DNA of 64,000 nucleotides, taken from contig JBBMOA010000018.1 of the NCBI GenBank assembly GCA_037954235.1, positions 12,324,501 through 12,388,500 on the forward strand, in the 5' to 3' direction. The notes below the pieces were generated by a model that searched no databases, was not told where the DNA came from, and saw only the letters and a program-made list of their open reading frames with translations. Below, in pieces: positions 11,055 through 23,302 of the stretch. Position 1 is the first letter of the stretch. Every line of letters starts with the position of its first letter. This stretch comes from Aulostomus chinensis (lineage: Eukaryota; Chordata; Actinopteri; Syngnathiformes; Aulostomidae). The translations under genes and the position numbers were made by a program.

Positions 11055-13545
11055 CATGTAACTTCCTTTCATCTAAGGAAAGCCAGAGTCCTGATTACAC
11101 AGACATTTAGGGTTCAGACCCCCCCTCAAAGAATTAGCTGAAGAAAACAGTCAGGTTGTGGTTGTGTGTCTTATTAGAATAAGATATTCCTGCGTTCACA
11201 AAGCCTGGAGTTGCAATGTGTGACTGAAACACTCTACCGACAGAAAAACGCAATGTTTCCTTAAGCCCTTTGTGCGATAACCTCCTAACATTTCACCTCG
11301 ATCAAGCATAAGTCGCAGCCGTTTCAAGGCAACTGCAATCAAATCCTCAGCAGAAAAATTCAACAGAAGAGACACACACACATAAAATAAAAGCGTCGAT
11401 TTCTTTACTTTTTGCCGAGTTGTTTGGAGCGATCATAAAGTAGCTTTAACACAATTTTTAAAAAAAAACATGCATTTATGTGACGGGAAACTACTTTGAA
11501 AAGGAAAATTTGTAGAGTCGAATTATGGAGAAAAAAAAAAGGAAATAAATAAAAGAGAGACAGAGAGAGAAACAGCAAACGGCGTGGTTATACTGTATAC
11601 ATTTGGTTCTGGTTTTAAATGTTTTTCTCATCAGCTGTAGCATGCCACATCCTCCTGTTTTCAATCCCGACATTTTTCACCCTCTCCACCTAAGCCCTCT
11701 CTCCTACATAGAGTAGGAGCTTCATCCTCTGAGATATTTAAATCAGCATCAGTTAGCAGCTCCTCATCAAAAAAAAAAAAAGAAAAAAAAAGTGTTTTGC
11801 TCGTAGTTACCAAATCAAAACACCCCCTCTTTGTTTTCTCTTGAGTGGCACCTGAATTCATGTCGTAGATAAAGTCCAAAAGCCCCGGTAGCGACGCTGC
11901 TTTGTCTGAGCGGTTGTGACATGTTTTGCAGTGTGTTTACTGATATTGTTGTATATCTTAGCCAAGGCTCAAGCTCCCATTGTAGTATGACTGCATTTGT
12001 TTATGAATGCACATGAAAAAAGATTGTTTTGGACGGAATAACAAAAAGGTTAAAAAAAACCTCTCCTGACTTTAAAAAAAAAAAAAAAGAACTTTTCATC
12101 GCTTCATATTTTGTTTGTCCTCAACTCTGCTGGGAAATTATTTTTTCGATATCACACGCATAATGTGCTTCCGTGACTGAATATATTTAATTCAAATAAT
12201 AATAAGTCGAGAGATTTGTCTTGTAAAGGCTTTCACCTGGTGGTCAGAAACAGAGTGAAAGAAGTGTTTTAAATTGAACAAAAAATGTTCAAGAGCCTCT
12301 CTTGAAGGACAAAACAAGCTGCATGCAACCACCCACGCAGGAAACCTACCTGAGGACACTTTAGCAACCACGTCAACCGTTGTACTGTCGAGACATTGTG
12401 TCTACTGGGCTGATAATTACAGACATCATAAATCTGCTGCACATCTGACAAGCCTAATTTAGTTATGTCCTAAATAATTCGGTTTTCGGTTCAGGGCCGC
12501 CCAGACTGGGTTCCTGACCCTTTACGGAGTTCTCCAGGCTGGACTGGCAGCGTATTATTACAGAGAGCCGAGACCTTCGTTGTACATCCTCTCAATATGA
12601 ATCTGTCTGGACTTTGGTGACCCACGGAAACTCCTTCCTTATCCGTCCTGGCTCCCTCTCATGGCTCACTCCAGGGAGGAGAGAGAGCCCGAAGGAACCG
12701 ATGGCTCGCCGGAGCGGAACGCACATCTGTGCTGCAGGTGCGTTTGGCGGAAACTTATGAAGAGAAGAACACATTCATTTCATCGTTAATGTCTGACAAT
12801 AGACAATAGCAAAGTATTTTTTTACTATATATTTTATTTTAGATTTCGACTGGTATTTCTGAAGAAAAAAACAGCGGCAATATTATTATAGCAATACTCA
12901 GTGATTAAGGTTCACAACTCAACAACGTGACCGTTCGACCTCCACTCGTCCTCCACGCACCTTGGCAGTAGGTGAGGTTGTGACAGAAAATTCAGCTTTG
13001 TTTCTCCTACACTCAGTCGTCACTCACTGAAAGGTGAGTACACGAGCATCCATGCTTTTAATCTAATTCATCAGGTGTATACAGGCAAGAGTTTTCTGGA
13101 TGTGGTTTGACAGAGAAAAAAAAAAAAAATCAAGCGCTTTTTCTTGATTTGGAGGCAAAAGATCAGCTTGTAACAGCAAACTGAGGAGGAAAGGTGGGAA
13201 TTACAGGTGAAAAGAGCCCAACAATGAAGTCAGTGGGATATCTGGAGGTGAGCTTCTGCGATCCTTCAATAAATACATGTATATTAACAACTGATTTATT
13301 AACTCATAGATGTGCTTTTATATGATTTTCAGTCATACAACTGAGCGTATTCGGAGTTAGCGTCTTGGTCTAATAATGGATACTGAGAGTGGTGGCGGAC
13401 TTTTTAAATGTACGCGTCAAATGAAATGCGTTTAGAGAGAAGTTACAAACCGACTGCGGCAAATGAAGATGTGAGGGTAGAACAACAGAGGCAGACACGG
13501 GTGAAAAGGCTAGATGTCCAGGCACAGAAAGGAACACACGCACAT
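11055..13545. other. Non-coding stretch; A-runs, GC-richer patch
   Basis: Includes A runs near 11768-11790 and 12073-12088. About 12480-12780 is GC-richer and unique-looking, but its 60-codon minus frame is unrecognised. Nothing else is assignable. Confidence 0.55.
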
Positions 13546-13567
13546 GCACACACACACACACACACAC
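13546..13567. repeat. (CA)n microsatellite
   Basis: A short CA tract preceded by a degenerate ACGCACATG block. Confidence 0.85.
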
Positions 13568-16084
13568 GCAGACGAGTGTGAGGAGTAGGAGGATGCAAGT
13601 ATGGAGGCATCAACAATAGGAGCCAGGTAATTTCAGCAGCCTAGGTGCCAGCATGACATGATTAACTCTAATGACCCTACACTTTATGAGCCTCTACAAA
13701 GACAATTATTCCTGACACTTTCCCCTCTCCTCCTCTCCTCTCTGGAGGCCACGGACGTGAATTTAACCCACATCTTTCTCTCTCCATCCCACTCCAGCAG
13801 TTGTTGTTTTTGTGCTTGTGTGTTTGTGTAGGTGTATTCCAGCATCCTGCCCTTGTTTTCTACAGATATCTGTACCAAATGCAAGCAAACCTTCCAAATT
13901 CTATTTAAAATATCTCATTTTTTGGTCTAATTTTTCCTGTCATAACACAGGTGACTTTCACAGGCGACTGTCAGAAACACAGCGTGCAGTTACGTATGAT
14001 AAATGATCCAGTACAGCTGTAAGGTGTAGCTGACAAGTGATTGATCACGTGCTCATTGACTGATGACTGGAGTGAATAAAAGTGCTCATTCTCGCAAAAA
14101 TGATTAAAAAAAACACACCTTTGAGGTGCTCAATATTTAATTGAAGCCAAAAACAAATAAAGGTCACGTTAAAACCTTCTTTTTTTAAACTTTGTTCATA
14201 AAACAACACAACAATTCTTTTTATCGAATCAAGGCAGCAGTAGCGCTGCTAGATTCATGCAGGAGAATTATATGAAAAAGTGACAGATAAACGTACTACA
14301 ATAAAAGCAATAGTAGAAAAATTCTGCTAATAATTCTAACAGGATGTAAAACTCGCCCCAACTCTCAGGAGCGAGTAAATACTCGGAACTACATACAAAA
14401 TGGAGGCCAGCAGCAACTTTAGAGGGAAACCACAACTACCAGTTGTTCTGCAACGTGCAACGTGTAAATCCTGAACTGTGTATGTTATTAATATGTAATC
14501 ATTGCAATCCAGATGTAGGTTGACTAAAACTTTAGTTAACAAACCAATTCTAATAACCATCTAATAAAAATGTAGCTTTAACCCTGATCAAATTGATCAA
14601 CAGGCTAATACGGCTAATAGGCTAATGATGGCCTGTTCTGCTGATATAAATGACTCTACCCATAGTTGTTCTTTTAACGTATTTAAACATATATATTTTG
14701 GGATATACACTAATTTAACATCTCTGCGCTGTATGTTTTTTTGGACAGCCATATACGCTGTTGTGTGGGTGTATGCCGATATTTAAAGACTATTTTTTTT
14801 TTTTTTTTTTTTTGCCGGGATGTGTTAACTCTGTATTCATAAACGCAAACATGTTGTTTGGCATCAAAACATTGTAAGGCCTAGAATACGACAAAAAATA
14901 ACACAGAATCAAAAATTACATCTGAAGAAAATAGTTGAGGATGTGACAGGATTGAATTAACAAGACATGAAGAAGACGTGTTCTTAGCCCGCATGTGACA
15001 TCCATGTCGCGTGGTTGTGGGACTGAATGTGTTTCTGTTGCGGCGTGGTTGGAACTTGACTTTAACATAAATTAATAACCGCTGTGAATAAACGTAGACA
15101 TCACTTTGACGTAAATCAGTTCCACCTTTGACCAGAATTTTGGTTGTAATGACAAACCAGCCCTGCTGTTTATAACTCAGGAAAAGGAAATGGTGGCCAA
15201 AGAGTTGTTTTGGATAGAATTACTAAATAAATGAAAAATGTTGATTGTCGGGCCACGTCCCTCTGTGTTTAAGGCAATTCTATGTGGTCATTCGCAATTT
15301 CATCATGGATTCAGCCACCTGGTAAGGAGATAAGTGGACTCAGAAGGACAGAGATTTCCTCGTCTTATGGCAGGAAGTTATGTCCTCGTCCATGAAAAAA
15401 AAGTATTTGCACATCTTTTTGTCTATATGTTGTCAGAATACCTGTCCATACATTTTCTATCCTTTTTAATTTAAAAAAAAGTTTTTTGCAAACTTTTTTT
15501 GTCGTACAACTGCTTCTGGTATCGTCACCGTAGCATCACAAGGTTTTTTAAGATGGCGTCTCACAGTATCTGTTTAGTCTAAAGAAGAGCAGCAGCGTCA
15601 CTCGCTGAATCCTGCAGCGCGTGATCGTTCTCTCGTCTCGACACTTTTTTCAGAAGTTTATTTTCTATGATGGTGTCTGACCTATTTCCTTTTCAGTGGT
15701 TTCTTTCAATAAAATACTGTAGGTGGTGGACATGAAAATTGTCCAGTCTGAACTATTGATAATTTGTGAACACATCCTGAAGCACCATACAAATCCTCCC
15801 TTTCTCCACCTGAGCACCTCGATGGCCTCCAGCTCTGCTAGACCATGGTGGTTCCCTCTCGCTCCTCAAACACAGCACACACTGGTCTTTTAATCTATGT
15901 CTCCTAACTAATGCCCACGTCAAGGCCATGACAACATGTGGAGAACAGGGACTCCAGCCGTGTCAGCGGACCTCGACGTGTAACAGCATGTAATTAGTAG
16001 ACGATCGACTTTCCTAGAAAGTGTGACTCTAGTTTATTTTGCTCTCTGTAGACATGAGAAGTGTGTACATGTCGTGTACAGCTC
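13568..16084. other. Non-coding stretch; T21 run
   Basis: Holds a T21 run at 14793-14813. No exon, RNA gene or mobile-element relic was recognised. Confidence 0.6.
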
Positions 16085-16110
16085 TGTGTGTGTGTGTGTG
16101 TGTGTGTGTG
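16085..16110. repeat. (TG)n microsatellite
   Basis: 26 bp of uninterrupted TG. Confidence 0.9.
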
Positions 16111-16182
16111 GGATCCTTTGCATACACTTATAATGTAATGGTGACAAATTGTTTTTGTAATAACGTCCATGGATGGGAGGGG

Positions 16183-16437
16183 GGGGCGGTCTAAGAGGTA
16201 CAGTGACCATCCAGCAATCAAAAGGTCGCCCCTGGTTGCTGCTGATTGCCCTGCGATTGGCGACACGTCAAGGGTGAACCCCGCCTCTCACCCAGTGTCA
16301 GCTGGGATAGGTCAGTGGAGGTCATGCAGAGACAGAAGCCTCTTAAATGACTTTGAAAATTAAAATATAAAGAATACGATTTCTGATTATTTTGAATTGT
16401 GAATCGTAGGGTTGAAAAGTTGAAATGGCTGATAGGT
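16183..16437 (+). mobile_element. Composite SINE copy with unusual tail
   Basis: The degraded tRNA-like head (GAGGTACAGTG, then CAGCAATCAAAAGGTCGC) is followed by an L2-LINE-like segment (CCCTGCGATTGGCGAC, GTGAACCCCGCCTCTCACC, CAGCTGGGATAGG). Instead of the usual GCTCCAGC...ATGG tail it changes to TCAGTGGAGGTCA and GAAGCCTCTTAAATGA, then an A/T-rich stretch ending in TGAAATGGCTGATAG. The copy at 21928-22134 has the same change of sequence and the same end, so this is a real subfamily structure. The head is more eroded here, with no clear B box. No target-site duplication was found. Confidence 0.65.
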
Positions 16438-16453
16438 AACACACGTGACGAAA

Positions 16454-16466
16454 CGCCATCTGGTGG
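16454..16466 (-). promoter_or_regulatory. CTCF-like core motif
   Basis: The complement reads CCACCAGATGGCG, matching every position of the published CTCF core CCASYAGRKGGCR. It lies 17 bp beyond the composite SINE. Binding is not shown by sequence alone. Confidence 0.35.
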
Positions 16467-17464
16467 TTGGAGACGTAACTCACATCACGGAAGTTAACGT
16501 TATCATGAAGCATTTATGACCACAACTGTCAAACTAAATTGTCATAAAAAAAAGGGGCTCATTCAAAAAGAAGAAAGGAAAACATCCTCCTGCCACGATG
16601 CAAAGCTTACATGCACAACAGTAACAAAGACGCGCGCGTCTCTCGTCAGCAGAGACATATGAATGTCGTGGATATATATTTTTTTCCACTGGCGTGCTAC
16701 ACACACACATGCGCTCACACACACACGCACAAGATGCTCTGAAGTCAGAAGTCACGCCCATGTGGAGATGAATAAAAGTTAGATTTCACCGGCTAGATTT
16801 CACTGTACTGGCCGATAACGAGTCTCTGAAATGACACCAGTCTACTCTTCACCACATATTTCCACAGTGTTCCATTAGCAGCCGGCCTTTAACCTCCATC
16901 TTTAAATTTAATGCAGCAAGAGTTCATCGTGTGTTTTACTGACTACATGCCGCAAAAGAAATAGCATCCCAAGGAATGCTCACGTACTGTAAGAATAATG
17001 TAAATTCATGACAGAGTAGGTAGTGCTGCATGTGCTGCATGTATAATGCTCATTATCCCAAAGTGCTCAGTGTTTAATAATACATATTTTAAACCGTTTA
17101 ATTATTTTTTAAAAGTAACACACTGTAACCTAAAAACCGATCATACATTTATTCATTTATTCATTCATATTTTGGTACAAACATGGCATCTTAACTCTTA
17201 CCGTTTCCCAGCACACCTTTCCAGGCTTCTTCAGACCAGTGACGTGGGTCAAATATAGAATCAAGAGCCTTCCATGAATCATGCACAGCATTTGGTCGTG
17301 TTTCTGCCGCTGAACAAATTGTGAGCAAGGATGCAGCAATGTGTTATATATCGTGGAAATGATTTTGAGAAGTGCCAACATGTATGTGGCTCCTGCAGGG
17401 GAAATCATTCTATCAGGGAAAGATTCCCAAGGGGGGTGTAATGGAAGAAATGGGGTGAGGTAAC
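16467..17464. other. Non-coding stretch, nothing recognised
   Basis: Includes a CA/CG-rich patch near 16700-16730 and T runs near 16680. No exon was recognised. Confidence 0.6.
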
Positions 17465-17483
17465 TGTGTGTGTGCGTGCGTGC

Positions 17484-17544
<61 letters not shown>
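17465..17544. repeat. Compound (TG)n-(GA)n microsatellite
   Basis: A TG tract with CGTG interruptions (17465-17498) passes directly into a pure AG run (17499-17544). Open frames through it encode only low-complexity Ser/Leu and Thr/His repeats. Confidence 0.95.
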
Positions 17545-17549
<5 letters not shown>

Positions 17550-18927
17550 CGAAGTGCATCCATCTGATGAATGTGCAAGTGCAATAATTGTACTCTCACC
17601 CATCAATTTATAATGACCAGTCACTTTTCACCACATACCACACTCGTACACCCCAACAGAAATGAAAATGATCCAAAACATTCATATATAGGATGTGTTG
17701 CATCGTGTGGACAAAGTAGCTGAGCCTGATAATAATACGATTAAATAAAAATCTGATCAAACTTGCGAAAAGTTTTGAGTTCAGGAACACAAAAGGAGGG
17801 GAAAAAGAAAAATGATAGTGATGCTGGCCTGGTGAACAAATTAAAAAAACTTTCCAGTGTACATTTTCCGAATGACTTTAAGGTCTCAGTCGGATGTTTC
17901 AAATCTTTATAGAAGCAGCATGTTTAAAAATTCGGATCCAATTCAGAATCAAATAAATGACAAAGACGAGACACTACCAATACTGGCTGACTCACAATAG
18001 CGTCACTACGCTGCAGCTCCGCCCTCTTGTCCAAACATGATCACATCCAATTGCAATAAATCACATCGATAAAACCTTTTAGGCTTCAAAATGGGAATCC
18101 ATGACCAAAAGGGTGACTTCACACCGGCTGTATCCACTTCTGTTATACATTTATGATGGAGCAAACTTGGTGTGAGCGTTTTTACGCAGCAGCAGTCCGT
18201 ACAATTTGACCGCTGAAGCATAATCTAGATTGTTTTTTATGACATCCATTTACTGTAAGAACAAAACAATCTAATCCTCCTTCTACAAAAGATTCCTATC
18301 TTTTTTGAAGCCCGATAAAAACGAAGTGTAGAGAGTGAGGTAAAGAGGCTCGCTGCAGCTGAATTTCATACACTCTTTCGAGGGTCTTTCGCGTCGACGC
18401 AGCTCCCCTCCACTCTGGTGAAGGGGACACACAGCAGCCAGCTTTAGGACAAATTTCCCACTCTTTAGCGGAAACAGGATGTGTCTGAGCTTTCATCTCC
18501 ATGGAGATGTAAACGTTACCTCAAGTACCCGTGGCAGCAGTTTTTCTTGAATTCATCTCATTTTAAAAATTGATGCTGCTAATTTACATACTTTACAATC
18601 GCATGAACACCAGTCCCTAGACTGAAGGCGGGTGGATGTAAATAAAACCAAACAACCTCTCGATGATAATATTAAATACCTTGTTTTAAGAAGTTTATAA
18701 GCTAATGAAAGTCATCGTATTGTAGTATATTATGAATAGTAGTTTTTATAAAATTATATTGGACAATATCTGGAGGAAAATATTTTAGTACAGGTTGTCT
18801 GATGGAACATTTGTTAAAGGCACTTGTTCCTGGAGGAACACATTTAGGGCGTGAACGTCAAAGCAGGTTCATGGGTTTATAACTCACCTTTAGTGAAGGT
18901 TAATCAGTTTGGGCTGGACTACGACAC
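17545..18927. other. Non-coding stretch, nothing recognised
   Basis: Unique-looking AT-rich sequence with a GC-richer patch at about 18350-18500. No domain-bearing frame. Confidence 0.6.
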
Positions 18928-19685
18928 ATTTAGATTTAGCTTTGGATTCAGATTTAATGCTAATATTTACATTTATCATTCAGATAAAACATTTCACATT
19001 AAGATTCACGATTTCATGTTGAGGTTTAGATTTGACATTTTGGTTTAACGTAAAGATTTAATATTTTGATGAAGGGTTAGGGTTATACATCACATTTAAA
19101 ATGTATATTCAGAGTTAGCATTTCGATTAAAAATTGATATATAGATTGAACATTTGACCACGGTGGTGCAGTGGTCAGCACTGTCACCTCACAGCAAGGA
19201 GGTTCTGGGTTTGAGCCCCACCTCGGGCGTGGGATCTTTCTGTGTGAGTCTCCATGTTCTCCCTGTTCCTGTTTGGGTTCTCTCTGGTACTCCAGCTTCC
19301 TCCCACAGTCCAAAGACATCAAGAGGGGACGAGGCTGATTGATACTCTAAATTGACCGTAGGTGTGACTGTGAGTGTGAATGGTTGTCTGTCTCTATGTG
19401 TTGGCCCTGTGATGGACTGGTGACCTGTCCAGGGTGAACTCCTCCTTTCACCCGTAGCTGCTGGGATAGGCTCCAGCCCCCCCCCCCCCCCCCCGTGACT
19501 CTTAACAGGATGAGCGGTAGAAAATGGATGGATTTAACATTAAGATTTAAGATTTCATATTTGGAATCAGATTTAAGATTTGATGTTTAGACTTAACATT
19601 AAGGTTTAACATTAAGATTTGGAATTAATATTTGGATTTAGAGTTAGGGTTAAACATTACATTTAAAATAAAGATTCTTAGCATG
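18928..19685. repeat. Degenerate TTTAACATTAAG array, split by SINE
   Basis: On both sides of the SINE at 19155-19530 the DNA consists of degenerate units such as GTTTAACATTAAG and ACTTAACATTAAG (13 bp), with 7- and 19-bp variants, so the basic step is about 6-7 bp. Two TTAGGGTT-like patches occur, at 19074 and 19642. Each is followed by related sequence (CACATTTAAAAT and TACATTTAAAAT), showing a second, longer-range duplication. Array limits are approximate because the units fade gradually. Confidence 0.7.
19155..19530 (+). mobile_element. tRNA-derived SINE with L2-like tail, copy 1
   Basis: The head ACGGTGGTGCAGTGG carries an A-box-like TGGTGCAGTGG. The B-box position reads GGTTTGAGCCC, one base off GGTTCGAGCCC. 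A long body follows, nearly identical to the 61341-61733 copy, then an L2-like 3' end (GACCTGTCCAGGGTGAA, CTGGGATAGGCTCCAGC), an expanded C18 run (19477-19494) and an AAAATGGATGG terminus. GATTGAACATT (19144-19154) and GATTTAACATT (19531-19541) match at 10 of 11 positions and may be the target-site duplication, although the surrounding array makes that less certain. It inserted inside the degenerate tandem array. Confidence 0.85.
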
Positions 19686-20116
19686 TTTCTTCTCTCCTAC
19701 TCTCCCTTGATTCCATCTTACTCAGTATGTAGCTTTAGTGTTTTAACGAGCCGCACGTATGTTCTACATATTCAGGGAATCATGAAGCAGGACGTTGCAT
19801 GATAAGGGGCCAAAATGCCATCTTTTCTGTCCTAATCCAGCCCTGGTTTGGGATGGTGCTTCCCAGGTGGACCCTTAGGAATCTTGGCAGCGTGATACAT
19901 ACATTTCTTCTACATTCCCTTCAGTTATTTATCAAACAAAAAGGGAGCTGATGGTGGCTTCTTATGAGAGGATGATGGTGAAAAGATTTGGAAACGAGAA
20001 AAGATTTACCTGCATGCTGATATTACATAATACTCCAAAGCGGCTGTCTGAGAAAGCCTGGTGAAACTTCCAAATTTCCAATCAAGCAGGAGTGTTAAGA
20101 GAAAGAAAAATGAAGG

Positions 20117-20180
<64 letters not shown>

Positions 20181-21927
20181 AAACAGAAATCCCACATGGC
20201 CAGACTACTAAGTGGAACAGACGAGTTAATAGGATATTTATCAAGTGAGGACACTCAGCCAAAGACAAGCAGAAATAAACAAGCTTGTCTGTCCGGGGCA
20301 TCCTTCCCTGTTATGATAAACAAGCACATTGTTTGCAAGTCTAATGGCCACTAGATGAAATGTGCTGCACTATCCCCTTCAAGAGGAACTTCAGTGACAC
20401 ACGTATTGCTTTATTGTATAAGCGGCGGCCTGCTGTGCCTTGGGTCTTCCCACTACACCAGTAATAATTCAAAGTAAGATAAAGGAGGTTTTAGGCCTCC
20501 GCTCCCTTCTAGTCTTGTTAATGCAGTACCTCTGAAACGTCTTAGAATTTATCACCAACCTTCACTGGGCTGAACCTGGGATTTTGGTGGTCAAAGGTCA
20601 AGCTCACTGTGACAGGCAAACATCATGAAGCAAACCACCGCTGCGTGGTTATTTTGATATTTGGACTAAGTCACAGTTTTTCTTAACACTTCCTGGAACT
20701 GCAGCACAGGGATATTTGATTAAATTAAAATGCAAAATTCTGGAAAGCTCTTTGAAATATATGAAGAGAGTTTAAAACAGAAATCTCACAGTGAGGAGCT
20801 CAGGTTTAGTTAATCATTGAGCTGCATCTTCACCACTTAATAGGCTGCTGCTTCGCCAAGTATTGATGAGCCCACAATAGGCACAATACACGGAGCCAGA
20901 ACCATTGACATTTGGATAAAAGACTCCACTTTGTTCCCAGTCTCTCTATATCTCTGCATCTGGCTAATTTCCTTTGACAGGGGCCTCTTTGTGAGTTCAG
21001 CAGCTTGAAGACTTAACATGTGTTCGTGTAAATGCTTGTTTTTACCAAACAACAAAAAGACACACTTCTTACTATGGTAGTTAATAATTAACGGTGACAA
21101 ATGACACACTGTATATGTACACGTTTAGAATGGAAGGTATGCGTTTGTGGCGATAGTACGCAACATGACCCTCAAACTACCATATGACAGGAGACGGACG
21201 ATCATTTATCAGTCTGGACGTGAGCAGAGGCCCATTTTCTTTAAAACGAGGTGGTGAAAGTAAAAATCTCTTTACTAACTTGTGGATTCATATTTACCAA
21301 TATGAGCCCTTTACAAAAGATGTGACGCAAACTGAACATGCACCCTCCTGTAGTTTCCTCAAAGTATCGATTACTCTGAAAACCTGAGCCGAAACATGAA
21401 GAATAAAAAATGTTCAAATTCACATGAACAACTCTGATCAGGTAGGAGACGACGCACACTGAACCAGACGGCTAAATACGTCAGCTGACATGATCGGGCA
21501 GTCGTGGGTCACCAGTTTCAGTTTCTGTTAACATAACGAGCTGTAAGTGTAAGGAGTAGCAACGTGACCTTTGACCTGCCCCTTTAGACTGCAACCTAAA
21601 CTGAATGAGCGGTGATTCTCTTGGATTCTTCAGTGGTATTTAACTAGCTGGCAGGTTTACTCGATCACGTGTTCATAATAGCAAAACAAAATGTATTTAG
21701 ACTTTGAAATGAAAACAAAAAGGTTTTATCCTGAGTAACAGGCTCATTAGAGCGCCAGTGCGCTACTGAAGATTGTTTCGTTGGCCTCTGTTGAGCTGTA
21801 ATGAAAAATATGAATAATTAGTAATGTGAATTTCTCACAAGTTAAAACGACACCTCCATATTTCAGCTTCATAAGTGCGGAGATAGAAAAGGTCAAGCAC
21901 CTGGTCATTTATATACATAAATATTTG
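19686..21927. other. Non-coding stretch, nothing recognised
   Basis: Apart from the TG microsatellite at 20119-20178 nothing was recognised. A 90-codon minus frame at 20837-21109 has no known domain; its low-repeat sequence could be conserved non-coding DNA, which needs an alignment to decide. Confidence 0.55.
20119..20178. repeat. (TG)n microsatellite, 60 bp
   Basis: About 30 perfect TG units, among the longest uninterrupted microsatellites in the window and so likely polymorphic. Confidence 0.97.
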
Positions 21928-22134
21928 AGAGGGGTGAAGTGGCTCAGAGGTAGTTTGGTTGGCCATTCAGCAACCGAAGGGTCGCTGGATCGATCCTCAC
22001 CCCGCCTCTCACCTAATGTCAGCTGGGATAGGTCAGTGGAGGTCAGGATGCAGAGCCCGAAGCCTCTTAAATGAGGTTGAAAAATAATATATAAAAAACA
22101 AAAGTCTAACGGCTTTAAAGTTAAAATGGCTGAC
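21928..22134 (+). mobile_element. Composite SINE copy with unusual tail, better head
   Basis: The head GTGGCTCAGAGGTAG (A-box-like) and GGATCGATCC (B-box-like) are clear, with CAGCAACCGAAGGGTCGCTGG between them. A deletion then joins the head directly to CCCCGCCTCTCACC and CAGCTGGGATAGG. The end is the same non-standard tail as the 16.2-kb copy: TCAGTGGAGGTCA, GAAGCCTCTTAAATGA, an A/T-rich stretch and AAAATGGCTGACAG. The middle part of the 16.2-kb copy is missing here. Confidence 0.7.
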
Positions 22135-22774
22135 AGCTCCTGTTCTACGATGAGTACATTAGAGTAGCAGCAGAGAAATACCAAGATAAGTGCTGCTTCT
22201 GAAAACAGGTCCAGTAAAGGTGAAAAAGTCTGAGTCTGAGTGCACTTTAATATCTTTATATATGGACGTGCTTGCTTGCATTATTGTTGGCTGCCTTTTC
22301 AGGATCCTTTACCGTAGTAATTAAATCATCCAGTCCATGGTCTAGTCATCACTGAGGGATTTAAACCAGCCAGTCAAAGCTGACATCAGACGTGAAAGTT
22401 AATGTGTGAATTTGTATATGAGCTGATATGATGTTGACCACAAAGGTTCATTGTGACTGACGGCTGGGTTTTTATTTATGGTTGACTCTTTGCACTCTGT
22501 GTGTCACTGGCTGTCTGCACTGATGGAGGATGGGTTTGACATGTCAATCAAAACAGGACTAGTCTTGAAAGACAAGATGAGGCGTTGCCGCTGGGGACGT
22601 ATCGCTTAGCGACTGATGTGCTAGTTTGACATTCCATTACATTTTACCGGGTCAAGAACCAAGGAAGACTGAGTGAGCGACACAATTCAGACTAGTATGT
22701 TGCTAATATCTGTTGTGTCCCTCTTTTTGCTTCCATGATCCAGTGCCAGTGATTATTTCACCTGCTTTGAATCA
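22135..22774. other. Non-coding stretch, nothing recognised
   Basis: No repeat or exon identified. Confidence 0.6.
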
Positions 22775-23051
22775 CACGCACAGTCACACAGACATGTTTC
22801 GATCTTTGAGAGGACCTTCATTAACATAATTCTTTCTCTTTTCCCCTTACCCTAACCTTAACAATCCCAACTAAAGGCCTGAGCCTAACTTTGTTCCTAA
22901 CTAAACTCTAACCCCAACCTGAGAGCCACCCTTTAATCTAGCCTTTAAAGTTGTGAGGACCAGCTAATATGTCCTCACAAGTCAATATTGTCCTCACAGT
23001 TTTGGTGTATTTTCAAGGGTTGGTTTACACAAGACGAGAAAGACACACACA

Positions 23052-23121
<70 letters not shown>

Positions 23122-23243
23122 CTTAACCCAAAGTCAAATCATACCTTAACTCTTAACTATAACTAACTGCCAGATCTTTGGTCCCCATGAGGACAAAAGG
23201 TCCTGATAAGGTGAGTGGTCTCCAATCGGTACCATAAACTAGG

Positions 23244-23301
<58 letters not shown>
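22775..23301. repeat. Composite repeat: CCTAAC-like blocks plus (CA)n
   Basis: Order seen: a GAGAGGACCTTCATTAACATAAT block, CCTTACCCTAACCTTAAC and related degenerate telomere-like text (about 22845-22925), GTTGTGAGGACCAGC and ATGTCCTCACAAG, (CA)n at 23044-23117, TCTTAACCCAAAG, GGTCCCCATGAGGACAAAAG, and a second (CA)n at 23246-23301. GAGGACC and its complement recur through the unit. I recall very similar arrangements beside CA microsatellites in other fish, so this is probably a dispersed family and not a true interstitial telomere. Confidence 0.65.

Positions 23302-23302
<1 letters not shown>

Noticed and set aside
17157..17624. 155-codon open frame on the minus strand
   Set aside because: Its length comes mainly from the GA/TG microsatellite, which is open in several frames.
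19160..19230. Functional tRNA gene
   Set aside because: A- and B-box-like motifs belong to the SINE head. No cloverleaf with an acceptor stem can be formed.
22843..22925. True interstitial telomere
   Set aside because: Units are CCTAAC-like and irregular, within a composite repeat, with no clean TTAGGG array.
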